Origin: Caldilineaceae bacterium
GTDB lineage: Bacteria > Chloroflexota > Anaerolineae > Caldilineales > Caldilineaceae
Direction: 5' to 3'
Assembly: GCA_020433455.1 (NCBI GenBank)
Contig: JAGRCP010000006.1
Coordinates: forward strand, 56,350 to 120,349
DNA: 64,000 bases
The translations under genes and the position numbers were made by a program. Shown here piece by piece: positions 28,477 through 39,898 of the stretch. The notes under the pieces were generated by a model that saw only the letters and a list, made by a program, of their open reading frames with translations, did not search any database and was not told where the DNA came from. Each line of letters opens with the position of its first letter. The first letter of the stretch is position 1.

Positions 28477-31400
28477 ATGCGCTACTTCCAGGTAATTTTG
28501 TCTATATTTATCTTCTTTGCGCTGTATCAACCGGCTGTTGCACAAAATGAGACTGGACTTGCTGACCCGTTCCAGCAAATCCAATTTACGCATCTCTCCT
28601 CAGAGGACGGTCTTTCCGAGCCCACGGCTCGCACCATTGTTCAGGATTATCAAGGATTTATGTGGGTCGGCACGAATAGCGGATTAAATCGCTATGACGG
28701 ATATGAGTTCAAGGTTTACAAGCATGATCCAGACGATGAAGGAAGCCCTAATGGCGACACCATCTATTTCCTGTATGAGGACAGCCATAACGATCTATGG
28801 GTAGCTATCCATAGTCATGTCGGCGGCTTGGATCGGTATGATCGCGCCACGGACAGCTTTATCCACTATCCCCCTAATCCGGATGATCCCGCAGCTTTTC
28901 CCCACACCACGACCAAAACTATTTATGAAGACTTAGATGGTATCCTGTGGATAGGCAGTGATGGCGGCCTGACCCGATACAACAGGGAGACGGACGACTT
29001 CGTCACCTACCGTCACGATCCGGCTGATCCTGCCAGCCTTAGCAACAACAGCGTCATATCTATTCTGGAGGACAGAGAAACGGGACTGCTCTGGCTTGGA
29101 ACCTGGGGCGGCAGCGTCTCTGTGTTTAACAAAGACACAGAAAAATTCACTTATTATGCGCATGATCCCGACGATCCCACCAGCCTGAGTAGCGCAGAGG
29201 TGAACCATCTCTATCAGGATCGGAGCGGTGATATCTGGGTTGCGACCCGCAGCGGATTCAATCGCTTTGATCGAAAGAGCGGGACGTTTGTCCGCTATGT
29301 GCCCGATCCCGATGATCCAGCCAGCGTGGGCATTGATTGGGTTTGGGAGTCCTATGAGGATACTCGGGGACGGTTTTGGGTTTCAACATTCGGCGCCGGA
29401 GTTACCCTTTTTGACCGTGAGCAGGAAACCTTTCGTCACTTCATCCACGATCCCGAAAACCCCGCCAGCATTGCCGATGATGATGTCTGGGATATTTATG
29501 AGGACGATACGGGCGCAATTTGGTTCGGGACAATCGGGAGCGGCATGAGCCGTCTGGCCGGCGAAGCGCAGAAATTCGCCACGTACCGTCACGATTCCGA
29601 CGACGCCAATAGCCTGAGCAGCAATGCAATTACGGTTCTGTACATGGACCGAGCGGACCATCTCTGGATCGGCGGCAACCAGGGAATAACCTATTTTGAT
29701 GGTCAACAATTTGTCCGTCACGAGCATGACCCTGATAACGCTGACAGCCTGAACGACGACCGCATAACGAGCATTGTGGAAGACCCTGACGGGGAGGGGA
29801 TGTGGATCGGCACGGAAACGGGGCTGAACTATTTTGACTTGCAGTCAGAAATCTTTACCCGCTATGAACACGAGCCCAATAATCCGGATACGATTAGTAA
29901 TACGCGGGTTCGGGCGATTGCTCCGGACGACAAAGGCGGGCTTTGGCTGGCGGTTGAGCCTCTGGGGCTGGATTATTTTGACGGGGATATCTTTACCCAT
30001 TATTACGCTGATCAGGAGGATCCGGTCAATATTCTCCCTCCCTATCCTACCGCTATTGTTCAGGATGTGAATAACGCTGAGGTTTTTTGGGTTCGCAGCA
30101 GCGACGGCATTCTGCGCATAAACGGCGCGCATCATACGTTCTCTTATCCGTTTCGGGCTGCCCTGGCGGAGATTGGCGCAACAATAGGCAGCGCATTTTA
30201 TCAAAACGAGGCCGGGCTGATGTGGGTTTATTCCTATCCGTCCGGACTTACGCTGATCGATCCTGCTGCAAATGAGATCAGGCGGGATTTTTCCAGCCTA
30301 ATTTCTCCATTTCGTATGGCAGCAATTGTTGAAGATGATGAAGGGGACGTATGGATCAGCACCATCGATGACGGCCTTTATCATCTTGATACTGAAGCCG
30401 AAGCGCTCCACCACTATGATGTGACGGATGGGCTGCAAAGCGACCAATTTTCAGAAAATACCTTGGTCAAGAGCGCCCAGGGGCGAATATTTGCAGGGGG
30501 ACAGAAAAATGGGCTGAACGCGTTTTACCCTGAACAGGTGCAGAATAATCCCAACCTGCCGCCAGTCGTGTTAACCGGTTTTGAATTGTTCAACGAGCCC
30601 GTTGCCATTGGCGGGGAGGATTCGCCCTTGGAGCGAGCGATTGGGCTTACGGATGCCTTGACCTTATTGCCTGAACAGGATGTCTTCACGCTTGAATTTA
30701 CGGCCCTGAGCTATACCCACCCGGAAAAAAACCAATTTGCCTATAAGCTGGAAGGCTTTGACGACGATTGGCGCTATACAACATCCGCACAGCGCGTTGC
30801 CACGTACACCAACCTGGAGCCCGGCCGCTATACGTTCCGGGTCATTGCCTCAAATAACGATGATGTTTGGAATGAGGAAGGGGCTTCGCTGTCCATTACC
30901 GTGCTGCCGCCCTGGTGGCAGACCAACTGGTTTAGAACATTGGTCGCATTGGCTGCCGTGGGATTGATCGCCGGCGCCTTTACCGGCCAGAGGCAGAACG
31001 CTAAACGTCGGGAGCGTATCCTGGAAACGGAGGTAGCGGAGCGCACCCGGGAGTTGAAAATTGCCCGGGACCAGGCGCAAGCCGCTAATCAGGCCAAAAG
31101 CCGCTTCCTGTCCAATATGAGCCATGAGCTGCGTACGCCGCTCAACGGCATCTTGGGTTACGCTCAAATTCTCAAGCGGCACGTTTCGGAGGACTTTACC
31201 GCTAACGGTCTGGACGTTATTCAGCAAAGCGGCAACCATCTGCTGACCCTCATCAACGATATTTTGGACCTGTCCAAAATAGAAGCCGGCAAGTTGGAAC
31301 TCTATCCCACCGAAGTGCACCTGCCTACATTTATGCGGACCATTCTCGGCATTATCCGCACCCGGGCCGATGAGAAGGACATTTTGCTCGTCTATGAAGC

Positions 31401-32529
31401 GCTCTCGCCCTTGCCGAACGGTGTGTTGGCGGATGAAACCCGGCTGCGGCAGGTCCTGCTCAATCTGTTGGGAAACGCCGTTAAATTTACCGATAAGGGC
31501 TATGTGACGCTGACGGTCGAAGCCCTGCCCCTGACTGAGGGCGGGGAGAAGGAGGGCCCAACTTTGCTGCGCTTCCGGGTTGAAGACACGGGCGTAGGCG
31601 TCACTCCGGCCCAGCAGGAAGTCATCTTTGCTCCCTTTGAACAGGTAGGCGATACCCGGCGCAGGGCAGAGGGGACCGGCCTGGGCTTGCCCCTCAGCCG
31701 CCAAATCGTGCAGATGATGGGGGGCGATCTGCACGTGGAGAGCCCGATTCACCCGTCCTCCGTCAATACGCAAGGCGAGACTGTGGGTGGGCCGGGCAGC
31801 GTCTTCTGGTTTGAAGTTTCTTTGCCTGTCGTCAATCGTCTTGCACACGTCCCGCTTGCGTCCCACGATGTTGTCGGTTATCGGGGAGAACGGCGCAAAA
31901 TCCTGATCGTTGATGACAAGCAGTACAACCGCATGGTGCTGATCAATATGTTGGAGCCTCTGGGCTTTACGGCTATCAGCGCCGATAATGGGCGCGAAGG
32001 AATCGCCCAGACCACGGCCCAGCAGCCTGACTTGATCCTCATGGACTTGGTGATGCCGGTCATGACGGGCTTTGCGGCCACGAAACAGATACGGCAAAAT
32101 TCGGACACCAAAGATATTCCTATCATTGCCGTTTCTGCCAGCGTATTGGACAAGGATCATCAGCGCTCTTTGGAATTCGGCTGTCAGGATTTTTTGCCCA
32201 AGCCCATCGAGATCGATAGGCTGTTGAAAATTATGCAGGAACAGCTGGATTTGGAATGGCTTTATGCCGAGGGGGAAGACGTCGCCGATGGAGTTGATGA
32301 GGACGCATTTGACGAGGATGCACTGATCCCGCCGCCCGCGGCCGATCTGGAAGCATTATACAAATTGGCCCGGATGGGCAATATGCGCCGTATCGAGGCC
32401 TGGGCAAGCGAACTCGAACGACAGGACGCCAAATATACGCCCTTTACTACACATCTGCGCGATTTGGCCGAGGAGTACCAGGACGACAAGATTCTGGCGC
32501 TGGTAGAACGATTCGTAAAGTGGGCCTGA
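28477..32529 (+). CDS. Hybrid sensor histidine kinase with two-component propeller
   Basis: 1350 residues. A short signal peptide ([20 protein letters not shown]) precedes an extracytoplasmic propeller of about a dozen Reg_prop repeats (each roughly 40 residues with IWVGT/LWLGT-type cores and HDPDDPASLS linkers). A Y_Y_Y domain ([21 protein letters not shown]) comes next, then one TM helix, HisKA with His883 in [16 protein letters not shown], HATPase_c ([24 protein letters not shown]) and a receiver with Asp1190 in [14 protein letters not shown], ending in an acidic linker and small helical tail. Related Bacteroidetes HTCS proteins sense oligosaccharides and end in an AraC HTH; this one lacks a DNA-binding domain. 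Start 28477 is set by GGGAGG; the signal peptide begins there. Followed 44 bases later by a second kinase. Confidence 0.92.
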   Translation: MRYFQVILSIFIFFALYQPAVAQNETGLADPFQQIQFTHLSSEDGLSEPTARTIVQDYQGFMWVGTNSGLNRYDGYEFKVYKHDPDDEGSPNGDTIYFLYEDSHNDLWVAIHSHVGGLDRYDRATDSFIHYPPNPDDPAAFPHTTTKTIYEDLDGILWIGSDGGLTRYNRETDDFVTYRHDPADPASLSNNSVISILEDRETGLLWLGTWGGSVSVFNKDTEKFTYYAHDPDDPTSLSSAEVNHLYQDRSGDIWVATRSGFNRFDRKSGTFVRYVPDPDDPASVGIDWVWESYEDTRGRFWVSTFGAGVTLFDREQETFRHFIHDPENPASIADDDVWDIYEDDTGAIWFGTIGSGMSRLAGEAQKFATYRHDSDDANSLSSNAITVLYMDRADHLWIGGNQGITYFDGQQFVRHEHDPDNADSLNDDRITSIVEDPDGEGMWIGTETGLNYFDLQSEIFTRYEHEPNNPDTISNTRVRAIAPDDKGGLWLAVEPLGLDYFDGDIFTHYYADQEDPVNILPPYPTAIVQDVNNAEVFWVRSSDGILRINGAHHTFSYPFRAALAEIGATIGSAFYQNEAGLMWVYSYPSGLTLIDPAANEIRRDFSSLISPFRMAAIVEDDEGDVWISTIDDGLYHLDTEAEALHHYDVTDGLQSDQFSENTLVKSAQGRIFAGGQKNGLNAFYPEQVQNNPNLPPVVLTGFELFNEPVAIGGEDSPLERAIGLTDALTLLPEQDVFTLEFTALSYTHPEKNQFAYKLEGFDDDWRYTTSAQRVATYTNLEPGRYTFRVIASNNDDVWNEEGASLSITVLPPWWQTNWFRTLVALAAVGLIAGAFTGQRQNAKRRERILETEVAERTRELKIARDQAQAANQAKSRFLSNMSHELRTPLNGILGYAQILKRHVSEDFTANGLDVIQQSGNHLLTLINDILDLSKIEAGKLELYPTEVHLPTFMRTILGIIRTRADEKDILLVYEALSPLPNGVLADETRLRQVLLNLLGNAVKFTDKGYVTLTVEALPLTEGGEKEGPTLLRFRVEDTGVGVTPAQQEVIFAPFEQVGDTRRRAEGTGLGLPLSRQIVQMMGGDLHVESPIHPSSVNTQGETVGGPGSVFWFEVSLPVVNRLAHVPLASHDVVGYRGERRKILIVDDKQYNRMVLINMLEPLGFTAISADNGREGIAQTTAQQPDLILMDLVMPVMTGFAATKQIRQNSDTKDIPIIAVSASVLDKDHQRSLEFGCQDFLPKPIEIDRLLKIMQEQLDLEWLYAEGEDVADGVDEDAFDEDALIPPPAADLEALYKLARMGNMRRIEAWASELERQDAKYTPFTTHLRDLAEEYQDDKILALVERFVKWA

Positions 32530-32573
32530 CTTTGACCTGAGCTTCGCTTAATAGAAATAAATAGGCTTTGACC

Positions 32574-34640
32574 ATGCTCGAACAACCTGAAAGTTTCATG
32601 ATTCTAATCGTTGACGATTGCACGGCAAATGTGAAGACGCTTGCGGGTTTTTTAGAATTATACGACTATGACGTCAGCATCGCGCGGGACGGGGAAGCGG
32701 GCATAGAGCGAGCCAAACTTATCCAACCGGACTTGATTTTGCTGGACGTGATGATGCCCGGCATAGACGGCCTTGAAACGTGCCGCCGTTTGAAGGCGAA
32801 TAAGCGGACAAAAAATATTCCGGTTATCTTTATGACGGTTCTGGCTGAGATTGAAGAAAAAGTTAAAGGTTTTGAGGCCGGGGGCGTAGACTACGTTACG
32901 AAACCGATTCAGCATTCTGAGCTGATCGCTCGGGTAAAAACGCATATTACGCTCTACAGGCTGCAAAATGATCTGGAGCAGCGGATTGAGCGACGTACAG
33001 CCGCGTTGGCCAAGGCGCATGCCCAACTACAAGCGGAGATGACGCAGCGAACAATTGTGTTGGAAAATCAGCTTGAAGAACGCAAGCGGGCCCAGGAGGA
33101 GCGGGAAGCCTTATTGAATGCCGTGCAGGAACAGGCAAACCGCGTCGTCAACATCATGAATACGGTTCCCGCCGGAATTATCCTGATGGACTCGGAGCGG
33201 CGCGTGGTTACGGCGAATCCTATTGCCGGGGAGGAGCTGTTTGCTATTGCCGGCGTTGGGGTGGGCGGGACCATAACCCGCATGGGCGATCGGCCGATCG
33301 GACAATTCCTGAAGCCGTCTATGGCAGGCGTGTTTCAAGATGTGATTGTTGAAGACGATTTCTCCGATCGGTATTTTTCCGTCGTTGCACGCCCTATCGT
33401 TGCGGAGCAGCATCCGGAAGATTGGGTTATCGCATTTCGCGATGTTACGATAGAGCGGAGCCTGCAGGAAAAAGCCGCCGCACAACAAAGCCTGGCCTCC
33501 ATTGGGCAGTTTTCTGCCGGGATCGCCCATGACTTCAACAATATTTTGGCCGTCATCTTGCTCAATACAGAGTTTATTCAGCGCAAGATACAGTCTGATG
33601 TCGTATTGCATCGCAGCCTTGAGCAGATTTCCCGCCAGGTCCATAACGCCAGTCAGCTTATTCAACAGATCACGGATTACAGCCGGCAGGCCGTTTTGGA
33701 GCGGAGGGCGATTGATCTGCTCGCGGTCGTCCGGGAACAAAGCAAGCTGTTGTCCCAGCTGCTATCGAGTATTTATACATTGACGATCACGTTGGGTCGG
33801 ATTGATGGCTTCTCCGTCTACGGCGATGCAACGCAAATTCAGCAAGTCTTGATGAATTTGGTGACGAACGCCCGGGATGCCATGCCGAACGGGGGAGAAA
33901 TTTTGGTCGGCATGTCATTAGTTCATTCGACGGAGACAGAGAAACCATTAGAGGCCCTCCCGCCCGGAGAGTGGATTAAGCTCTTCGTTCAGGATGCGGG
34001 GACGGGAATTCCGGACAATATTCTTCCCAGAATTTTTGACCCCTTCGTGACCACCAAACCGATCGGCAAAGGGACCGGCTTAGGGCTTGCCCAGGTTCAG
34101 GGCATTGTTACCCAGCATGACGGATATATCGACGTCAAAACGAAGGCCGGTCAGGGCACGACGTTTGCCATCTATTTTCCTAAATATAACGGTCCAGCTG
34201 TTGAACGAGCATCCGCCCAGTCGAATTTGGCCAATATCGTGCCGGGAAATGGCGAAACAATTCTGGTTGCCGAAGATAATCCGCATTTGCTGGGGGCATT
34301 AGTAGAGAGCCTAACCAACATCAATTACACCGTGCTCTCCGCTGCTGACGGAAAGCAGGGGCTTGACATCTGGCAGCAGCGAAATCATGAGATTGACATC
34401 ATTTTGACCGATGTTGTGATGCCCAACATGGATGGCATTGAACTGTTCCACGCTTTGGAGAACGCCAAGGCAAAGCAACCGTGCATCTTTATGACCGGCA
34501 CGGGCCATCTTCTCGGGGAAGAGGCCGAAATCGAATTTAAGACCTTGCGCGAAGAAGGTATGGTGAGCTGGGTCCGAAAACCGATCCACTTTGCGGAATT
34601 AACCAACGTGATTGCCGCAGCCTTACGCAATCAGCTGTAA
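32574..34640 (+). CDS. Soluble hybrid kinase REC-PAS-HisKA-HATPase-REC
   Basis: 688 residues, no TM. An N-terminal receiver (Asp58 in [13 protein letters not shown], Lys in VTKPI) is followed by a coiled coil, a PAS-like region ([22 protein letters not shown]), an NtrB-like kinase core with His319 in [13 protein letters not shown], an ATPase domain ([26 protein letters not shown]) and a second receiver with Asp613 in [13 protein letters not shown]. No DNA-binding output is present. It begins 44 bases after the propeller kinase and is probably co-transcribed, suggesting a phosphorelay in which the propeller kinase passes phosphate to one of these receivers; the final response regulator must be elsewhere. 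ATG 32574 is preferred to TTG 32568, although the ribosome site is weak. Confidence 0.9.
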   Translation: MLEQPESFMILIVDDCTANVKTLAGFLELYDYDVSIARDGEAGIERAKLIQPDLILLDVMMPGIDGLETCRRLKANKRTKNIPVIFMTVLAEIEEKVKGFEAGGVDYVTKPIQHSELIARVKTHITLYRLQNDLEQRIERRTAALAKAHAQLQAEMTQRTIVLENQLEERKRAQEEREALLNAVQEQANRVVNIMNTVPAGIILMDSERRVVTANPIAGEELFAIAGVGVGGTITRMGDRPIGQFLKPSMAGVFQDVIVEDDFSDRYFSVVARPIVAEQHPEDWVIAFRDVTIERSLQEKAAAQQSLASIGQFSAGIAHDFNNILAVILLNTEFIQRKIQSDVVLHRSLEQISRQVHNASQLIQQITDYSRQAVLERRAIDLLAVVREQSKLLSQLLSSIYTLTITLGRIDGFSVYGDATQIQQVLMNLVTNARDAMPNGGEILVGMSLVHSTETEKPLEALPPGEWIKLFVQDAGTGIPDNILPRIFDPFVTTKPIGKGTGLGLAQVQGIVTQHDGYIDVKTKAGQGTTFAIYFPKYNGPAVERASAQSNLANIVPGNGETILVAEDNPHLLGALVESLTNINYTVLSAADGKQGLDIWQQRNHEIDIILTDVVMPNMDGIELFHALENAKAKQPCIFMTGTGHLLGEEAEIEFKTLREEGMVSWVRKPIHFAELTNVIAAALRNQL

Positions 34641-34765
34641 ATTCCGTCCGACGAAAAGTCGGCAATAACGATCCCGCAACGACTCCGCAACGTTTTTGCA
34701 GTAAAAGTACTCGATAGCACATCAACCATTTTTGAATTGCAGATTGTAGACAGGAAGAGAGACCT

Positions 34766-36778
34766 ATGCTTACGTGGATTGAAAAAATCCTGTTTCTCAT
34801 CGCCGTCGCCGCTTCGCTTTACTACGGCTATCTGGGTTTTAAGAAAGTTTTTCAGGTGATAGAGCGCGGCTCGGGCGAGCCGTATGACAAGAAGGACGTG
34901 GCGGGCAAGATGGGCAAAGCCGCGCTCGAGTGGATCACCATGAAGCCCATCTGGCAGACACGGACAGTCTCCAGCGTTTTCCACGCCATGATTGCCTGGG
35001 GCTTCATGTTCTACTTCCTGGTTAACTTCGGCGACGTGCTCCAGGGTTTTTTCCCCATTACCTTCCTGGGCGACGGCCCCATCGGCGACGTCTACCGCTT
35101 CCTGGCCGACATCTTTACCATGTCCGTCCTCATCGGCATGGTCTACTTTTTGCTGCGACGCTTCGTCTTCAACAGCCCTCAACTCAAGTATCATGATAAC
35201 GTCATGCTCGTGGAGAAGGTGAAGAAGGGCGGCATCGATCGGGACTCCTTTTTTGTCGGTATTTTCATTCTCTGCCATGTGGGCTTCCGCCTCATGGGAG
35301 AGAGCTTCCTCATTGCCCAACACGGGGGCGATCCGTGGCAGCCCTTCGGCAACGGGCTGGCTTCCCTGTGGGGCGACGTGGGATCCCAGGGGCTGGAGCT
35401 AGGCGTGCATCTGGGCTGGTGGTTGGCCATCGGTCTGATCCTGGCCTTTATTCCTTATTTTCCCTACACCAAGCATTTTCATCTGATTATGTCGGGTTTT
35501 AACTTTTTCACTAAGCCCGAGCGCACCTCCTTGGGGACGCTGGACCCCATCGACTTTGAAGACGAGAGCATCGAGCAGTTCGGCGTGGCCAAAATCGAGG
35601 AGCTGCCCTGGACGCATCTCATGGACGCCTATTCGTGCATCATGTGCAATCGCTGCCAGGATGTCTGTCCCGCCTACACCACCGGCAAGGAGTTGTCTCC
35701 CTCTGCGCTGGAAGTGAATAAGCGCTACTATCTGAACCAGAACTTGACCTCCCTGGCCGGAGGTGATGCGTCGGAGTTTAACCTTTTGGACTACGCCATC
35801 AGCGAGAGCGCTGTATGGGCCTGCACGGCCTGCGGCGCGTGCGTGGAGATTTGCCCGGTGGGAAATGAGCCCATGTTCGACATCCTCTATATGCGACGCA
35901 ATCAGGTGCTCATGGAGGACAGCTATCCCAAGGAGCTCAAGACCGCCTACCGGGGCATGGAGCGCAACGGCAATCCGTGGAACCAGAGCCGCCGCGACCG
36001 CATGGCCTGGATTGGCGATCTGGAAATCCCCACGGTGGAGGAAAATCCCGACTACGAGATCCTCTGGTGGGTCGGCTGCGCGCCCTCCTATGATCCCCGG
36101 GCCCAGGACACGGCCCGGGCCTTCGCCAAAGTGCTGAATGCGACGGGCGTGAATTACGCAATTTTAGGGGAAGTTGAGCAGTGTACCGGCGACTCCGCCC
36201 GGCGTTCGGGCAATGAGGCCCTCTTCTATGAGATGGCTGTGGGCAATATTGAAATTCTCAACGAATTTGAGGCCGATAAGCGCCGTATCGTTACCACCTG
36301 TCCCCATTGCCTCCAGACCTTGGGCAAGGAGTACTACCAGTACGGCGGCAACTACGAAGTGATTCATCACACCCAGTTGCTCTCGGAACTGACCGCGGCC
36401 AGGAAGCTCAGCGTCACCAGCGCCCCCGGCGTAGACACCATCACCTTCCACGATCCCTGCTATCTGGGACGCCAGAACGGCATCATCAACGAGCCGCGGG
36501 ATCTGCTGGACGGTATGGGCCTGGCTCGGGTGGAGATGCCCCGCTACGGCGAGCACAGCTTCTGCTGCGGCGCGGGCGGCGCGCAGATGTGGAAGGAAGA
36601 AGAGCACGGTGCGGAGGCCGTCAACGAGGCCCGCTATCAGGAAGCCGCGGCCACCGGCGCCAGCACTATTGCCGTGGGCTGCCCCTTCTGCCTCACCATG
36701 ATGACCGATGCGGCCAAGGCCGCGGATGACGGCGTTCAGGTGAAGGATGTGGTGGAGATTATGGCGGAACAGCTTTAA
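34766..36778 (+). CDS. HdrD/DgcB-like membrane iron-sulfur oxidoreductase
   Basis: 670 residues. An N-terminal membrane part with about five to six TM helices (NarI-like) is followed by two 4Fe-4S motifs (CIMCNRCQDVCP and CTACGACVEICP). Two cysteine-rich CCG domains come after: CTGDSARRSGNE with TTCPHCLQTLG, and HDPCYLGRQNG with FCCGAGGAQMW. This is the arrangement of heterodisulfide-reductase-D-like proteins that pass electrons from a flavoprotein or a thiol/disulfide couple to membrane quinone; DgcB of dimethylglycine breakdown and lactate/glycolate oxidase partners are relatives. GGAAGAGAG precedes the ATG. No flavoprotein partner (ETF, FAD oxidase) is adjacent, so the donor is unknown. 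Single gene, ending in a large palindromic terminator. Confidence 0.9.
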   Translation: MLTWIEKILFLIAVAASLYYGYLGFKKVFQVIERGSGEPYDKKDVAGKMGKAALEWITMKPIWQTRTVSSVFHAMIAWGFMFYFLVNFGDVLQGFFPITFLGDGPIGDVYRFLADIFTMSVLIGMVYFLLRRFVFNSPQLKYHDNVMLVEKVKKGGIDRDSFFVGIFILCHVGFRLMGESFLIAQHGGDPWQPFGNGLASLWGDVGSQGLELGVHLGWWLAIGLILAFIPYFPYTKHFHLIMSGFNFFTKPERTSLGTLDPIDFEDESIEQFGVAKIEELPWTHLMDAYSCIMCNRCQDVCPAYTTGKELSPSALEVNKRYYLNQNLTSLAGGDASEFNLLDYAISESAVWACTACGACVEICPVGNEPMFDILYMRRNQVLMEDSYPKELKTAYRGMERNGNPWNQSRRDRMAWIGDLEIPTVEENPDYEILWWVGCAPSYDPRAQDTARAFAKVLNATGVNYAILGEVEQCTGDSARRSGNEALFYEMAVGNIEILNEFEADKRRIVTTCPHCLQTLGKEYYQYGGNYEVIHHTQLLSELTAARKLSVTSAPGVDTITFHDPCYLGRQNGIINEPRDLLDGMGLARVEMPRYGEHSFCCGAGGAQMWKEEEHGAEAVNEARYQEAAATGASTIAVGCPFCLTMMTDAAKAADDGVQVKDVVEIMAEQL

Positions 36779-36811
36779 GCTGAAGACGCTGCTGCATTGA
36801 GGCGTAGATCG

Positions 36812-36865
36812 ATTGGCCCTGTGCGCTGGCCGGATCCCGGGATCCGGCCGGCGCACAGGGCCAAT
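36812..36865. terminator. 54-bp near-perfect palindrome between convergent genes
   Basis: Arms of 25 bp (ATTGGCCCTGTGCGC... paired with ...GCGCACAGGGCCAAT) with one T-G wobble, centred on CCGG near 36838. It lies between the HdrD-like gene (ends 36778) and the serine hydrolase (ends 36871, reverse). Confidence 0.8.
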
Positions 36866-36870
36866 TTGCT

Positions 36871-38124
36871 TTATTCGGCTTGAGCGATCTCGACCATGCC
36901 TTCGCTTTGCAGCATTTGGCGCGCAATGTTGAAAACGGGGCCGACCGCGCGGGCGCTGTTGGCATTGCTGAGCACGACAACGCCTACTTGGGTCGCTGGA
37001 TTAAAATACATCACCGTCGTTACGCCCAAATCGCCTCCGTTATGGCCCGCCATGCCCTGAGATGAATAGGTCCAGAATATCCCCTGGCCGTGTCCGGACT
37101 CCAGTCCGGAGAACGACTGCTTTTCCAGCATCTGTTCGACAGTTGCCTCATCTAAAATCCGGACGCCTTCCAACTCCCCGCCGTTCATGACCATGGCCAG
37201 CAGACGCGCGAGATCGTTGGCGCTTGTCCGTAATTGTCCGTCCGGCCATGTGGGATAGCCATAATGGGGGAATGCCCTGTTCCCAAACGCATACGGTTGG
37301 GCGATCTCTGTCTGATCCGCGAAGTCTCGCAAAAACCAGCCGGTATGATCCATGCCGAGGGGAGAAAAAATGGCTTCTTGAGCATACTGATCGAGGTCCG
37401 TTCCGGTCGCCGCCTGGAGTACATATCCCGCCAACCCCGCGCCGATGTTGCTGTACTCGTACGTTTCGCCCGGCGCTACAGGCAGGAAATTACCGTCAGC
37501 TTTGAAGTAGGCGCCGTCTTCAATCAGGTAGTCGCGCAGAAACGCATCCAGGGAAACGGCCGGATCGCCAATTTCATAGGAACCGGCATAGACCCGCTCC
37601 CGATCCCTGATGCCTGACGTGTGCGTTGCCAGATGGCGCAGCGTCAGCACGGAATTTTCCTGATCACGCGGGTTGTTGACCTGGAAGGGCAGATAGTCAT
37701 TGATATCCCGGTCCAGTTCGAGCGCGCCGTTTTCTACCGCGTGCATCAGGGCGACGCCCATTACGGCCTTGCTGATCGAGCCAATCATAAACGGGGTATC
37801 CCCGGTTGCCGGTATCTGATTTTCCCGATTGGCAAATCCATAACCCTTACTCCAAACAATTTTGCCGCCGGCGACAACCGCGACCGCCGCACCCGATACC
37901 TGCTGCTGTTGCAGTTGCGCCTCTGTGAACGCATCAAACTCCTCCCAAGTATCGATTTCGGGGTTGACGGGCAGGAATTCGGGATCACGCAACGACTCCA
38001 GGCTTGATGCAAGTTCCTGGAAGATAAAGGGGCGCAACAGGTACAGATACAGACCGGCCGCGATGGTGAGAATAAGCGCTGAGATAAGAACGTAAATCAC
38101 TGCTTTGCTACCTTTTTTGAGCAT
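36871..38124 (-). CDS. Serine beta-lactamase-like hydrolase (class C/PBP4* family)
   Basis: 417 residues. An N-terminal uncleaved TM/signal anchor (AVIYVLISALILTIAAGLYLYLL) precedes a beta-lactamase/esterase domain with the catalytic S-x-x-K as SISK (residues 116-119 in GSISKAVMG), the Tyr motif YSN in YEYSNIGAG and an HxG-type third motif in GHNGGD. Family members are D-amino peptidases, esterases or PBPs rather than true resistance enzymes; real beta-lactamase activity is not implied. AAGG lies about 10 bases before the ATG. Stands alone, divergent from the LuxR-Kelch gene. Confidence 0.88.
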   Translation of the reverse strand: MLKKGSKAVIYVLISALILTIAAGLYLYLLRPFIFQELASSLESLRDPEFLPVNPEIDTWEEFDAFTEAQLQQQQVSGAAVAVVAGGKIVWSKGYGFANRENQIPATGDTPFMIGSISKAVMGVALMHAVENGALELDRDINDYLPFQVNNPRDQENSVLTLRHLATHTSGIRDRERVYAGSYEIGDPAVSLDAFLRDYLIEDGAYFKADGNFLPVAPGETYEYSNIGAGLAGYVLQAATGTDLDQYAQEAIFSPLGMDHTGWFLRDFADQTEIAQPYAFGNRAFPHYGYPTWPDGQLRTSANDLARLLAMVMNGGELEGVRILDEATVEQMLEKQSFSGLESGHGQGIFWTYSSQGMAGHNGGDLGVTTVMYFNPATQVGVVVLSNANSARAVGPVFNIARQMLQSEGMVEIAQAE

Positions 38125-38398
38125 GAAAACTTCGCCTTCATTGAGAGATGGGTTCTGAACTGTAATCGTGAATTTAGCTATTCTCTTTTTTGTAAGAAAT
38201 CGTTGAATTCAGTGCACTGCTTCTGGATATCCTGTAAGAATCGTACGTCCCCTTTACGTTGGTTGCGTGGGAAAGTTGCTGAAATGACGCGGCAAAACCA
38301 AGCTGTAAACTTTAACTGGCAGCGCGGTATGCGGCTTCCCATCGTGAATGCGCCGATTGAGCGAGTTTTATTGCCTCCTGCCCCTACTCTGTGGAATA

Positions 38399-39763
38399 AT
38401 GGCAGCTATGCCTGCCCCAACTGCGAGTGACAATCCCCTTAGTGAACGCGAGCTGGAGGTGGCGCAGGAGTTGGTCACCGGCTCCAGCAACGCTGAGATC
38501 GCGCGCGCGCTGGTAATTAGCCCTCATACCGTCAAGGTTCATCTTCGTAATATTTTTGCCAAGCTGGATGTGAACAGCCGTACCGAAGCGACCATGGTCC
38601 TCCTGCAGAACGGCTGGGTTGCGGTGCCGGGCGTTACCCCGGTTGCCGAGGAAGACGCGCTGCCCGATCCGCCGCCTCTGGCCGATTCACCGGCGCGGCC
38701 CCAAGCCTGGCAGCGCATCTATGCGCTGGGCTCCCTGCTGGCCGTACTCCTGGCTTTGGCCTTGCCGGGCCTGCTGAGCCGCACGCCCGCGCCGGCTGAC
38801 CTCCTCTCCGAGCGGGGCGTCACTGTGATCGGCGCGCCGGTCATCACCGTGCCCCCTCGCTGGGAAGCGCGGACGCCTTTGCCCGAGGCGCGGACGCGTT
38901 TGAGCGCGGTGGTAAACGGAAACTTTTTGTACGCGATTGGCGGTGAAGATAAGGACGGCGCAGCGCTGGACAGCACCCTCATCTACGATCTCCGCTTCAA
39001 CGAGTGGACCAACGGCGCACCGCTGCCCAAGCCGGTTGCCAATGCAGCAGCCGCCCCGCTGGAGGGGCGCGTCTACGTGGCCGGCGGCAGTACAGTCACG
39101 GATGACGGCGGCAGCCTGATTTATGATCATTTCTGGGTATACGATCCCCAGGAGAATTTATGGAGCAGTTTGGGGACGTTGCCGGTCGCAGTGGCCGGCG
39201 CAACGCTGGTAGCAGACGATGCTTCGCTCTATCTCCTGGGCGGTTGGGACGGCCAGCAGATGCGCAACGACGTCTGGCGCTATACGCCGGAAGCCGAAGC
39301 GGGCGGGACGGGAACGTGGGAGCTAATCACCCGCCTGGACGTAGCCCGGGCCTTCTTCGGCGCGGCCGTGGTAGATCGGGAGATTTACGTAGCCGGCGGC
39401 TATGACGGTCAACGGGACCTGGACGCGGTAAGCGTCTATTCGCTGGTGACCAACACCTGGCGCGATTTGCCCTCTATGGGCACGGCCCGCAGTGGTCATG
39501 CGTTGGTTTACGACGGCCTGGCGCTCTTTGCTCTAGGCGGAGGCTGGCATACCGACGTCTTCACCCATGAGCGTTACGATCCCGCCACCGGTCTCTGGAG
39601 CAATTTTCCCTCGCCTCTGGAAGGCGAATGGCGCAATCTGGCTGCCGTCGCCCAGGGCGAACGCCTGCATCTTTTGGGCGGCTGGAGCGGCGATGATCTG
39701 GACGTTCATCTCCAGTATCAAAGCTCTTTTCGCACTCTGCTGCCGGTAATTACGAACGAATAG
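38399..39763 (+). CDS. LuxR HTH - single TM - extracellular Kelch propeller protein
   Basis: About 454 residues. N-terminal LuxR-type HTH (LSERELEVAQELVTGSSNAE, SPHTVKVHLRNIFAKL), then a Pro-rich linker, one TM helix (YALGSLLAVLLALALPGLL), and about six Kelch repeats with GGEDKDG, AGGSTV, LGGWDG, AGGYDG, LGGGW and LGGWSG cores. The layout predicts a one-component membrane regulator: cytoplasmic DNA binding and an outside-facing beta-propeller sensor. Start 38399 is chosen because upstream in-frame sequence is unlike the family; GTGGAATA precedes it, so the exact start is uncertain. Divergent from the serine hydrolase, which might be a target. Confidence 0.85.
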   Translation: MAAMPAPTASDNPLSERELEVAQELVTGSSNAEIARALVISPHTVKVHLRNIFAKLDVNSRTEATMVLLQNGWVAVPGVTPVAEEDALPDPPPLADSPARPQAWQRIYALGSLLAVLLALALPGLLSRTPAPADLLSERGVTVIGAPVITVPPRWEARTPLPEARTRLSAVVNGNFLYAIGGEDKDGAALDSTLIYDLRFNEWTNGAPLPKPVANAAAAPLEGRVYVAGGSTVTDDGGSLIYDHFWVYDPQENLWSSLGTLPVAVAGATLVADDASLYLLGGWDGQQMRNDVWRYTPEAEAGGTGTWELITRLDVARAFFGAAVVDREIYVAGGYDGQRDLDAVSVYSLVTNTWRDLPSMGTARSGHALVYDGLALFALGGGWHTDVFTHERYDPATGLWSNFPSPLEGEWRNLAAVAQGERLHLLGGWSGDDLDVHLQYQSSFRTLLPVITNE

Positions 39764-39848
39764 CCGGCGCGCCGGGCCCGCTGATAAATAAGGTGAGTTG
39801 GCCGGGTTTGGGCATATCTATGGCCAAAACGCACAAATAAATAAAAAA

Positions 39849-39874
39849 AGAGACCGGGAGTTCTCCCGGTCTCT
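39849..39874. terminator. Bidirectional rho-independent terminator
   Basis: AGAGACCGGGAG, TT, CTCCCGGTCTCT followed by TTTTT on the + strand and preceded by A7, which is a T7 tail on the reverse strand. Serves the LuxR-Kelch gene and rplS. Confidence 0.92.
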
Positions 39875-39898
39875 TTTTGTTTGCTCTTGCCTGCGGCT

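Noticed and set aside
36871..38124. Antibiotic-resistance beta-lactamase
   Set aside because: The SxxK/YSN/HxG pattern is shared by many esterases and peptidases; nothing points to drug hydrolysis.
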